A stretch of 5,923 nt of DNA from Candidatus Doudnabacteria bacterium (GCA_903913365.1 CAIWKW010000102.1:1-5923); one strand, 5' to 3'. Shown: positions 1 through 5,570, numbered from the stretch's first letter. Notes: generated by a model not told the origin, from the sequence alone. Made by a program: numbers and translations.

Positions 1-1
1 A

Positions 2-169
2 AACTTAGCCAACCGTGCCGGGCTCATAGCTGGAAGCATTGTCTTTTCCGTGGCCATAGTCTACCAGCTTTTTATTAAGCACAGCGTGGACTATTGGCTG
101 CTTGTAGGACTGATTACAATAAACTTAACAAAAATCATCAGCCTAATTTACTTGGAAAATAAAAACTGA
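2..169 (+). CDS. C-terminal end of a membrane protein (partial)
   Basis: An open frame enters from the left edge and ends at TGA 167-169, giving 55 residues; the start lies outside the window. The fragment has two hydrophobic stretches, roughly residues 7-25 and 32-50. They are separated by a short polar loop containing IKHSVDYW, and the tail is hydrophilic (LENKN). This is typical of the last two helices of an integral membrane protein. A strong terminator follows 27 bases after the stop, which supports this being a genuine gene end. I do not recognise the family, and the fragment is too short to assign a function. Using TGA as a stop argues against the Gracilibacteria/Absconditabacteria code, where TGA encodes glycine. 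Confidence 0.7.
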   Translation, partial: NLANRAGLIAGSIVFSVAIVYQLFIKHSVDYWLLVGLITINLTKIISLIYLENKN

Positions 170-196
170 TCGCTTTCCGACAAAATAATAACAAAT

Positions 197-225
197 AAAA
201 AAATCGCCCAATGGGCGATTTTTTT
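197..225 (+). terminator. Rho-independent terminator after the membrane protein gene
   Basis: A 13-bp perfect stem pairs 197-209 with 213-225, with loop AAT. Its core is TCGCCC/GGGCGA, flanked by seven A on the left and seven T on the right. The T run follows the GC core directly, as in an intrinsic terminator. The A run means it could also work on the minus strand. Confidence 0.92.
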
Positions 226-249
226 CATACGTTTCCGTGATCTTTCACG

Positions 250-288
250 GCTAAATAGTGATTAGAAGGTACAACACCAAAGCTTGCA
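250..288. repeat. Repeat element A, upstream copy
   Basis: These 39 bases (GCTAAATAGTGATTAGAA... to ...AAAGCTTGCA) match 5706-5746 in the same orientation. There are about three mismatches and two single-base gaps, and TACAACACCAAAG is identical in both. A further GTTGA match lies a few bases beyond each copy. Both copies lie shortly downstream, on the plus strand, of a hairpin terminator. I do not recognise the element. It may be a dispersed intergenic repeat or part of a non-coding RNA. Confidence 0.75.
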
Positions 289-310
289 TCATTGTTGAAT
301 CAAGAAGCGC

Positions 311-331
311 TAATCCGCCTCTGGCGGGTTA
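311..331. repeat. Short GC-rich palindromic hairpin
   Basis: TAATCCGCC pairs with GGCGGGTTA around the triloop TCT, a 9-bp stem with one G-U pair. It is markedly GC-rich for its AT-rich surroundings. No T run follows it, so it is not an obvious terminator. It resembles small dispersed palindromes of bacterial intergenic regions, but only one copy is present here. Confidence 0.6.
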
Positions 332-387
332 ACGACGACCTATGGAATGTACACCAACATTTCTCTTCGAAAAAATTATGGATATAT

Positions 388-420
388 ATTTTATTTGCGG
401 CGTAGAACGAAGGATATTAA
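388..420. repeat. Repeat element B, upstream copy
   Basis: These 33 bases, centred on GCGGCGTAGAACGA (397-410), match 5591-5623 (core GCGACGTAGAACGA) in the same orientation at about 27 of 33 positions without gaps. The substitutions do not follow a codon pattern, so shared coding sequence is unlikely. This copy runs into the inverted repeat at 410-435. With the downstream copy it brackets both complete genes of the window. Confidence 0.65.
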
Positions 421-435
421 AAATTTAATATCCTT
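410..435. repeat. Perfect 12-bp inverted repeat
   Basis: AAGGATATTAAA (410-421) pairs perfectly with TTTAATATCCTT (424-435) across a 2-base gap. As RNA it would form a hairpin once the loop opens by a pair or two. It ends five bases before a GAGGAG sequence (440-445), so it could shield or expose that site, or it could be a protein-binding operator. It is not followed by a T run. Confidence 0.65.
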
Positions 436-448
436 AACCGAGGAGCTA

Positions 449-523
449 ATGCAGATTCGCCCCGTAATACAACATTCAATATTTTTATTACGGTTGGCTT
501 TAATATTAATGCTAAATTTATAA
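449..523 (+). CDS. Possible 24-residue hydrophobic peptide (speculative)
   Basis: ATG at 449 is preceded by GAGGAG (440-445) with a short gap, and the frame closes at TAA 521-523. The predicted peptide has a short polar, positively charged start (MQIRPVIQH) and a hydrophobic remainder (SIFLLRLALILMLNL), long enough for one short membrane segment. A strong inverted repeat lies just upstream, and further inverted repeats overlap the ORF. Small hydrophobic peptides of this shape include type I toxins and leader peptides, but no antisense RNA promoter was recognised here. AT-rich DNA yields hydrophobic short ORFs by chance, so this is only a candidate. Confidence 0.2.
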   Translation: MQIRPVIQHSIFLLRLALILMLNL

Positions 524-708
524 AGAGAATTGAATGTTGATATACGTGGTTTAATACTTCGTCCGATATAATTGGGACTACGAAACGCAGATAACTCCTG
601 TAAGTCAACACCTCGTAACTCTACTCCAAGAAAACTTTATTTTTAAAACCGTCATTTGTGAGAGTTTTTATATGCAAAGTCGAACTTTAACATTTATTAA
701 GATTAAAC

Positions 709-717
709 TTATCCACA
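709..717 (+). promoter_or_regulatory. Single consensus DnaA box
   Basis: TTATCCACA matches the DnaA box consensus TTATNCACA exactly and lies in very AT-rich DNA. It is the only copy I find on either strand, so this is not evidence of a replication origin. It could be a stray DnaA site or a chance match. Confidence 0.35.
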
Positions 718-776
718 GAAAAATTAAAATGAGACAATTTGTTAGCAAATTTAAGCATAATTTTTGGGAAATAGGC

Positions 777-804
777 TTGCAAAAAGATTTATTTTAGGTA
801 CAAT
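777..804 (+). promoter_or_regulatory. Sigma70-like promoter for the zinc-ribbon gene
   Basis: TTGCAA (777-782) and TACAAT (799-804) are separated by 16 bases and match the -35 and -10 consensus at four and five of six positions. Transcription would start near 811, leaving a leader of about 120 bases before the ATG at 933. That leader contains short inverted repeats (TAGAG/CTCTA near 822-847, AATAG/CTATT near 868-890) but no riboswitch I recognise. This is the best promoter I see for 933-1355 and possibly also for the giant gene. Confidence 0.5.
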
Positions 805-922
805 TAACATACCCTTAGTTATAGAGGATATTTTTGCACCGTCTCTAAAATAAGCACAGAACTTTCGGAATAGCTGTAAAGACCTATTAAATTTAAATTT
901 TTTATTAATTTTGAGAGCCCTT

Positions 923-926
923 GGAG
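923..926 (+). promoter_or_regulatory. Shine-Dalgarno site fixing the start at 933
   Basis: GGAG at 923-926 lies six bases before ATG 933. An in-frame TTG at 921 overlaps this site and has no ribosome-binding sequence of its own, so 933 is the preferred start. Confidence 0.75.
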
Positions 927-932
927 CTTCAT

Positions 933-1355
933 ATGATAACAGAAAATAAAGTAACTCACTGTCCTCAATGCAGTAAGCCGGTTTTAACAGCCGGCCAATT
1001 TTGGGGCAGTGCCCAATTTACGATTAAGTGTCCCCGGTGCCAGACTATGCTCACGGTTATGGTTCAGCAGCAAATTTCCACCAGGGCAAAAATGCCACAA
1101 CCGCTGGCGCAGTTTTCCGACGGCTTAGATCTTGCCTTGGCTCCGCCCAATAATTTAAGATTTAACCATTCTCCCCCCGGCGTATTCGACATGCAGCCGG
1201 CACAGTCTAAAAAAGACGGTTTTAAGCTTGCGTGTTATACTTGCCCTCAAGGCGATAAGACGGTAAAAAAGCCTCAGCTAAAACAAACAATATTTAGAAA
1301 GCGGTCTATAAAAGCCGCGGGACTACGAGCGCCCATCTTGAATTACCCGATTTAA
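933..1355 (+). CDS. Small zinc-ribbon protein (140 aa), function unknown
   Basis: The N-terminus carries a four-cysteine zinc ribbon: CPQC (C10, C13) and, 19 residues later, CPRC (C33, C36) in the context FTIKCPRCQTMLTV. The spacing and the 'IKCPRC' second knuckle resemble MJ0042-type zinc fingers and the phage Mu Com-like family, in which such ribbons bind nucleic acid. I cannot decide between them. Residues 45-95 are Pro/Gln-rich and look disordered. A third pair, C101/C104, has no partner, and the last 35 residues are strongly basic (KTVKKPQLKQ, FRKRSIK). There is no signal peptide or membrane segment, so a cytoplasmic, possibly RNA- or DNA-binding protein is inferred. The start at 933 is chosen for its GGAG site. 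The stop lies inside a terminator hairpin, and the giant surface-protein gene begins 85 bases further on in the same direction. Confidence 0.75.
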   Translation: MITENKVTHCPQCSKPVLTAGQFWGSAQFTIKCPRCQTMLTVMVQQQISTRAKMPQPLAQFSDGLDLALAPPNNLRFNHSPPGVFDMQPAQSKKDGFKLACYTCPQGDKTVKKPQLKQTIFRKRSIKAAGLRAPILNYPI

Positions 1356-1390
1356 TCGAGGCCATCCAAGATGGGCTTTTGTATTTTTTA
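1331..1390 (+). terminator. Intrinsic terminator/attenuator overlapping the stop codon
   Basis: GCCCATCTTG (1331-1340) pairs perfectly with CAAGATGGGC (1367-1376), followed by TTTTGTATTTTTT. The left arm lies within codons of the zinc-ribbon gene, and its stop (1353-1355) is in the 26-base loop, which also holds a small palindrome CGATT-T-AATCG (1348-1358). A competing local hairpin, GCCATC-CAA-GATGGGC (1361-1376, one bulged G), uses the same right arm and also runs into the T tract. A ribosome finishing the gene would cover part of the long hairpin, so translation could influence read-through into the giant gene. Confidence 0.75.
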
Positions 1391-1423
1391 GGATCTAATC
1401 CCCGCTACGCCTTCGTGCAGCGG
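1391..1423 (+). promoter_or_regulatory. Two abutting leader hairpins before the giant gene
   Basis: GGAT-CTA-ATCC (1391-1401) is followed with no gap by CCGCT-ACG-CCTT-CGT-GC-AGCGG (1402-1423), a stem with a 2-base bulge. The two helices could stack coaxially just upstream of the Shine-Dalgarno region. I do not match this to a known riboswitch class. It may stabilise the mRNA 5' end or tune initiation. Confidence 0.45.
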
Positions 1424-1429
1424 ATGAGA

Positions 1430-1433
1430 AAGG
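1430..1433 (+). promoter_or_regulatory. Shine-Dalgarno site of the giant gene
   Basis: AAGG at 1430-1433, within AGAAAGGGAAAG, lies seven bases before ATG 1441. A six-codon mini-ORF (1424-1444) spans this site and ends in a TGA that overlaps the start codon. It has no ribosome-binding sequence and is probably incidental. Confidence 0.7.
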
Positions 1434-1440
1434 GAAAGCT

Positions 1441-1521
1441 ATGAAAAAATTTATGTTTTATGCCTCTTCGGCAATGTTGGCTATAAGCCTGTTGGCTGCT
1501 TTTACGCCACAGGCGTTGGCC
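1441..1521 (+). other. Sec signal peptide of the giant protein
   Basis: Residues 1-27 comprise a Lys-containing start, a hydrophobic core (MLAISLLAAF) and a small-residue AXA motif (ALA at 25-27) before Asp-28. This is a type I signal-peptidase pattern. No lipobox cysteine is present, so the protein is not expected to be a lipoprotein. Confidence 0.88.
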
Positions 1522-4500
1522 GATGCCACTGCGGCTACAAATGCCGGGGCAGGGGCCAGCATCAACGGAATTGGCACGGTTTCGTGGACAAATCCGGGCA
1601 GAATTACCGCTGACGATAGCTTGTACGCGACGGCGACTCTAGCGGGCGGCGGAACTGTTACCAGTAAATACCTACAAGGGACAAATTATGGTTTTAATAT
1701 TCCTTCTAACGCAACAATTAATGGGATTGGGGTTTCAGTCAACCGTTTTGGCTCTTCTGTGTCCGGAGGCAAGGGCGTCCGTGATGTCGTAGTCAGCCTG
1801 GTTAAAGGCGGAACGATTACCGGAAGCAACGAGGCCGCAACCGGAACAGTTTGGCCTATTTCCTCGGCTTCGGTGGCTAATTACGGCTCGGCTGCCGATT
1901 TGTGGGGGGCGTCCTGGGCTCCGGCGGATATAAACGCTTCGAACTTTGGGGTGGCTTTGGCAGCGCTGGATAACAGCACCGGCAGCAGGACCGCGAGCGT
2001 GAATTACGTGAGTATGACGGTTTATTATACGATTAGAGTCAATCAAGCAACCTTAACCGTAACCGGTTTACCGGCCAGTGCAACTTATGGACAGTCGGGA
2101 ATCGTTGCTGGTACATCCGGCGGCAGTGGCGCGGGCGTGGTCACATTTAATGCTGGGACATCCACCGCTTGCTCGGTGAACGCTTCCACGGGTGCCGTGA
2201 CTATTACCGGCAGCTCAGGCACTTGTTCCATCACCGCCACCAAAGCCGCAGACTCGAGCTACAATTCAATTACCAGTAATCCTTTTTCCATAACAGTAAG
2301 CCCGGCAGTCACAACCCTCTCGGTTGCGCCGATTTCCGGGGCAGTCTCTGCCGCTGGCGGTTACAATTTAAGCTTCACTGCTATTGCCACAATGACGCCG
2401 GCGGTCAGCGGCAAACTGATTACTTTTTCTCTAAATGGAACAGTTGTTGCCGAGGCATATACCGGCAGCAACGGTGTAGCAACCATGACCGGCTACACGA
2501 ACAGCGTCAGCGCAGGAGATTACCCGACTGGCGTCTTGGCCAGTTTTGCCGGTGATGGCAACTACGCCGCAAGCAGCAACACCGCGGATTTGTCCGTGAC
2601 TTTTCAAGCGGCTACCAATCTGCTGGTGGTTCCCGCCTCCGGTACTTATGGCGATACACTAAATTTAACTGCCACGTTGACGTTGGCTTCCGATGGCAGT
2701 GGCATTCCCGGAGAGACAATTGTTTTTTACATTGGCAATCCCGGAAAACTTGTCGGTAGCGCCGTCACCAACGCAAACGGCGTGGCCACTCTCCCTGCCT
2801 TACTAAAACCTAATGTCGGAGTTTATATAAGCGGATTTTTGGCCAATTTTTCCGGCGATGCCAATTATGCGTTGTCCGGTATGTTTAATGGTTTGACCGT
2901 CAACCAAAGGCCTCTTACCATAACGGCGGATGGCCAGAGCAAAGTTTATGGCACTGCCGATCCGGCTCTAACTTATACCATCACCAGCGGCTCCTTGATA
3001 ACCGGTGACTCTTTGACCGGCGTGCTGGCTCGCGACTCGGGCGAAAATGTCGGGACTTACGCCATAAATCAAAATACTCTTAGCGCCGGGCCAAATTACA
3101 TTATTACTTTTGTTCCGGCGAACTTGACCATTACCCCGGCGAGTCAAACTATTACCTTTACTTCAACAGCGCCCAACAGCGCAACAGCAGGCGAAGCAAC
3201 TTATACCCCAACCGCTACAGGCGGCGCTTCCGGAAACCAGGTTATCTTTACGATTGATTTGGCCGACTCTTCGGCCTGCTCAATCAGCGCGGGCGTTGTG
3301 TCCTTCACGGCGGCTGGCACTTGCGTAATTGACGCCGACCAGGCTGGCAATGCCAACTACAATTCGGCTTCCCAAGCACAGCAATCTTTTACGGTGACTG
3401 CGGCGACGTCGCCAACGCCGGTAACAATTGACATGACACCAATTGCCGGAATAGCAGTGCCGGTAGCAGGAGCAACCCCGACGGCAACGATAGGCGACAC
3501 AAAGGAATATACAGCAATAATTTCTTGGTTGGCAAATGATGCAACCTTCGCCGCAAGCACGATGTATACAGCGACAATTACAATCACGCCAAAAACGGGC
3601 TATACCCTCACAGGAGTAGCCCAAAACTTCTTTACAATAGCCGGGGCAACTGCAACAAACGCTGCTAACTCAGGCGTTGTAACGGCAGTATTTCCGGCAA
3701 CAGGGGGAGGTAGTGGAAGTTCGATAGCCATCTCTTCCATAAATATCATCGGCGATACCAATGTTGCCAACGGCACGGCCCTTGGTTCTGTTGGTTTACC
3801 GGCAAATGTCGGCGCTACCTTGAGTGATACCAGTACTTCTACCTTAGCGGTTACTTGGGACGGTGGAACGCCGTCCTATAGCACCACTGTCGCCGGCACC
3901 TATACCTTTACCGGCAGTTTAACGTTGCCCAGCGGTGTTACCAACCCAAATAATTTGACAGCTAAAGTGAATGTAATCGTTGCTCCCCCAATCCCGGTCC
4001 CCGTAACCTTAACCAGTATTGCCATTACCATACCGGCGACAAAGACATCTTATGTTGTCGGCGACACGCTTGATATTACCGGCTTGGTGGTTACCGGAAC
4101 TTACAGCGACAACAACACTACAACTGAGCCCATAACCGCTGCAAACGTAACAGGTTTTGACAGCTCCGTCCCTGTAACCGGCCAGGTTTTGACCATTACG
4201 TTCGGAGGCAAAACCACTACTTATACGGTTGACATTGTCGCCGCTTCAAATCCAAATCCGGCCTTAACAGTTTCCTCTATTAATGCTATTGGCGACATTA
4301 ATGTTGCCGGTGGCACGGCATTAAATGCCGCGGGTTTGCCGACTACTGCAACTGTAACTTTGAGCGATTCCAGTACCTACACCTTGGCAATCACCTGGGA
4401 CGGCGGTACGCCAATCTACAGCGGCGCTATCGCGGGTACTTATATTTTTACCGGTACCTTGACTTTATCCGGCGGTATTACTAATCCGGGAAACCTGACT

Positions 4501-5559
4501 GCCAAAGTTAACGTGGTTGTGGCGGCGGCAACAAGCGGTGGGGGCGGAGGCCGAGGCGGCAATTCCAGCGGAGGAGGAACAGCATACTACTCAATTAATG
4601 TTACCAAAAACGGCAACGGATCAGGCAACGTTATGGCTAATGGAATAAACTGCAATGTTTCGTGCAAATTTCCTTCCGGTACAACATCTGTTAGTTTAAC
4701 AGCTACACCCGCAAAAGGCTCCGGCTTTGGAGTCTGGACAGACGATTGCGCCGCGAGCGGCACCAGCACAACCTGTTCTTTAATCCTTAAAGGCAATAAA
4801 ATAGTAGGCGTCTCGTTTATCCAAGGCCAAGTTTTGGGTGCATCTACTACGCTTGCCCATCCCGATGGAACTTTAGTTTTGGACGGACAAACTATCTACT
4901 TAATCCAAAACCAAAAGCGTTACGGTTTCCAAAGCCAGGCGGAATATTTGTCTTACGGATATAAATTTAGCCAGACAGTTGCCATCAGCGCTGCCGACAA
5001 GCTCTTGCCTGAAGGTTCGATTTTAAAAGCCATGGAAGGCACACTGGTGCTGGATAAAAGCGATAATCTCACTGTATATATAATTGGAGCAAATAGCACC
5101 AAGCGTGGCTTTGCCTCGGCACAAGTCTTTACGGCTTTAGGTTATTCTTTTGCCAACTTGTTTAAGATTAATTTAAGCGGTTATCCGGTTGGAGACCCGA
5201 TTGTCTCGGCGAATTCTCCACATCCAGAAGGCGCTATAGTCACGGATGGCAAACAAATTAGTTGGATAACCGGCAATGCCCGCCATTTGTTTACCGCTGC
5301 GACATTAACCAGCTATGGATTTAACAAATCGCGTGCCGTAAAGGCTAACAACGCCGACTTGGCGTTGCCTTTGACTGATCCGGTTAAATTTCGCGACGGC
5401 ACTCTGGTTAAGGATGGTGGAACATATTATATAATTTCCGACGGCCTAAAACTGCCGTTTGCGTCGGTTTCTGTTCTCTCCGCCTGGGGCTATAGTCTTT
5501 CCAATATCATAACTGCGAACCTTAGTAGTTATCAGCAGGCGCCTTCAACAATCCTGTAG
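1441..5559 (+). CDS. Giant secreted multidomain Ig-like surface protein (1372 aa)
   Basis: The start is set by the Shine-Dalgarno site and a clear Sec signal peptide: MKKF, a hydrophobic core, then ALA|DA cleavage near residue 27. Modules in order (rough residues): 28-199, beta-sandwich with W.NP, NIPSNATINGIGVSV and YVSMTVYYT; 201-289, Ig-like with paired Cys; 290-389 and 390-489, two Big_3_5-like Ig domains (NGVAT, FAGDGNYA and FSGDANYA); 490-567, MBG-type domain (VYGTADPALTYTI); 568-654, Ig-like (TAAGTCVIDADQAGNANY); 661-757, GYTLTGV-type repeat; 765-848 and 945-1028, Big_4-like pair; 849-940, Big_3-like; 1031-1046, Gly-rich linker; 1049-1130, InlB-like repeat with C1071, C1075, C1103, C1112; 1140-1372, four 'GTLV...GY' repeats. 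There is no catalytic motif, LPXTG or C-terminal membrane anchor. An extracellular structural or adhesive role is inferred. The protein is rich in Thr, Ser, Ala and Gly. Module assignments are from memory of these families. Confidence 0.9.
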   Translation: MKKFMFYASSAMLAISLLAAFTPQALADATAATNAGAGASINGIGTVSWTNPGRITADDSLYATATLAGGGTVTSKYLQGTNYGFNIPSNATINGIGVSVNRFGSSVSGGKGVRDVVVSLVKGGTITGSNEAATGTVWPISSASVANYGSAADLWGASWAPADINASNFGVALAALDNSTGSRTASVNYVSMTVYYTIRVNQATLTVTGLPASATYGQSGIVAGTSGGSGAGVVTFNAGTSTACSVNASTGAVTITGSSGTCSITATKAADSSYNSITSNPFSITVSPAVTTLSVAPISGAVSAAGGYNLSFTAIATMTPAVSGKLITFSLNGTVVAEAYTGSNGVATMTGYTNSVSAGDYPTGVLASFAGDGNYAASSNTADLSVTFQAATNLLVVPASGTYGDTLNLTATLTLASDGSGIPGETIVFYIGNPGKLVGSAVTNANGVATLPALLKPNVGVYISGFLANFSGDANYALSGMFNGLTVNQRPLTITADGQSKVYGTADPALTYTITSGSLITGDSLTGVLARDSGENVGTYAINQNTLSAGPNYIITFVPANLTITPASQTITFTSTAPNSATAGEATYTPTATGGASGNQVIFTIDLADSSACSISAGVVSFTAAGTCVIDADQAGNANYNSASQAQQSFTVTAATSPTPVTIDMTPIAGIAVPVAGATPTATIGDTKEYTAIISWLANDATFAASTMYTATITITPKTGYTLTGVAQNFFTIAGATATNAANSGVVTAVFPATGGGSGSSIAISSINIIGDTNVANGTALGSVGLPANVGATLSDTSTSTLAVTWDGGTPSYSTTVAGTYTFTGSLTLPSGVTNPNNLTAKVNVIVAPPIPVPVTLTSIAITIPATKTSYVVGDTLDITGLVVTGTYSDNNTTTEPITAANVTGFDSSVPVTGQVLTITFGGKTTTYTVDIVAASNPNPALTVSSINAIGDINVAGGTALNAAGLPTTATVTLSDSSTYTLAITWDGGTPIYSGAIAGTYIFTGTLTLSGGITNPGNLTAKVNVVVAAATSGGGGGRGGNSSGGGTAYYSINVTKNGNGSGNVMANGINCNVSCKFPSGTTSVSLTATPAKGSGFGVWTDDCAASGTSTTCSLILKGNKIVGVSFIQGQVLGASTTLAHPDGTLVLDGQTIYLIQNQKRYGFQSQAEYLSYGYKFSQTVAISAADKLLPEGSILKAMEGTLVLDKSDNLTVYIIGANSTKRGFASAQVFTALGYSFANLFKINLSGYPVGDPIVSANSPHPEGAIVTDGKQISWITGNARHLFTAATLTSYGFNKSRAVKANNADLALPLTDPVKFRDGTLVKDGGTYYIISDGLKLPFASVSVLSAWGYSLSNIITANLSSYQQAPSTIL
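3733..3984 (+). repeat. Big_4-like module, copy 1
   Basis: Residues 765-848 of the giant protein begin SSINIIGDTNVA and end LTAKVNVIVA, with TWDGGTP in the middle. They align without gaps to residues 945-1028 at about 70% identity (my count is 59 of 84). The shared 'G..L...GLP...TLSD...L.VTWDGGTP.Y....AGTY.FTG.L' pattern is that of Big_4-type Ig-like domains. Confidence 0.85.
4273..4524 (+). repeat. Big_4-like module, copy 2
   Basis: Residues 945-1028 (SSINAIGDINVA to LTAKVNVVVA) repeat copy 1 at an exact 180-residue (540-base) period. A single Big_3-like domain (residues 849-940, with SYVVGDTLDITGLVVTGTYS) lies between them. Many differences are conservative (V/I, S/T) and DNA divergence is visible, so the duplication is not very recent. 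Confidence 0.85.
4858..5556 (+). repeat. Four C-terminal 'GTLV-Y.I-GY' repeats
   Basis: Residues 1140-1372 fall into four units of about 56-64 residues, opening at HPDGTLVLD (1140), MEGTLVLD (1198), HPEGAIVTD (1261) and RDGTLVKD (1318). Each has a Tyr- or Trp-containing strand (IYLIQ, VYIIG, ISWIT, YYIIS), a K/R or polar turn followed by F, and a Gly-Tyr or Gly-Phe (SYGYKF, ALGYSF, SYGFNK, AWGYSL). The units diverge strongly in between. I recall such repeats at the ends of many exported CPR proteins. A wall-binding or anchoring role is inferred from position only. Confidence 0.75.
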
Positions 5560-5570
5560 TATCAATTTAA

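Larger units (their letters stand above)
226..776. other. AT-rich intergenic region without a convincing gene
   Basis: I see no well-supported gene in this stretch on either strand. It holds several inverted repeats (311-331, 410-435, 462-493, 471-538, 558-584), two short elements repeated downstream of the giant gene (250-288 and 388-420), and a consensus DnaA box (709-717). Three tiny ORFs exist: 342-428, 449-523 and 672-797. Only 449-523 has a strong Shine-Dalgarno-like sequence. No tRNA or rRNA signature is visible. Confidence 0.6.

Noticed and set aside
342..428. Plus-strand 28-codon frame crossing repeat B
   Set aside because: No Shine-Dalgarno site. It ends inside an inverted repeat, and the second copy of repeat B shows changes with no codon pattern.
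417..611. Minus-strand 64-codon frame with TTG start
   Set aside because: It starts with TTG with GAGG only a couple of bases away, runs through the strong inverted repeats of the intergenic region, and has no recognisable features. Better explained as chance in AT-rich DNA.
690..720. Replication origin suggested by the DnaA box
   Set aside because: Only one box is present, with no cluster, no neighbouring replication gene and no means here to see skew.
672..797. Plus-strand 41-codon frame, very Lys/Arg-rich (MQSRTLTFIKIKL...)
   Set aside because: The ribosome-binding sequence is only GAGAG. The frame spans the DnaA box and the -35 element of the next promoter, and its composition is that expected from A-rich DNA. 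Possible but unsupported.
1391..1440. Known riboswitch or self-cleaving ribozyme in the leader (GGATGAGAAAG superficially like a hammerhead core)
   Set aside because: The required hammerhead core order and flanking stems are absent, and no other riboswitch consensus I know fits.
1735..2046. Minus-strand 103-codon frame inside the giant gene
   Set aside because: Antisense shadow of a high-confidence coding region; Arg/His/Ser-rich with no coherent features.
3280..3624. Three overlapping minus-strand frames inside the giant gene
   Set aside because: They arise from the repetitive GCN/ACN codons of the Thr/Ala-rich domain on the other strand. The Cys/Arg-rich translation is not protein-like.
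4587..4796. Minus-strand 69-codon frame inside the giant gene
   Set aside because: Antisense to the InlB-like module, with no ribosome-binding site or features of its own.
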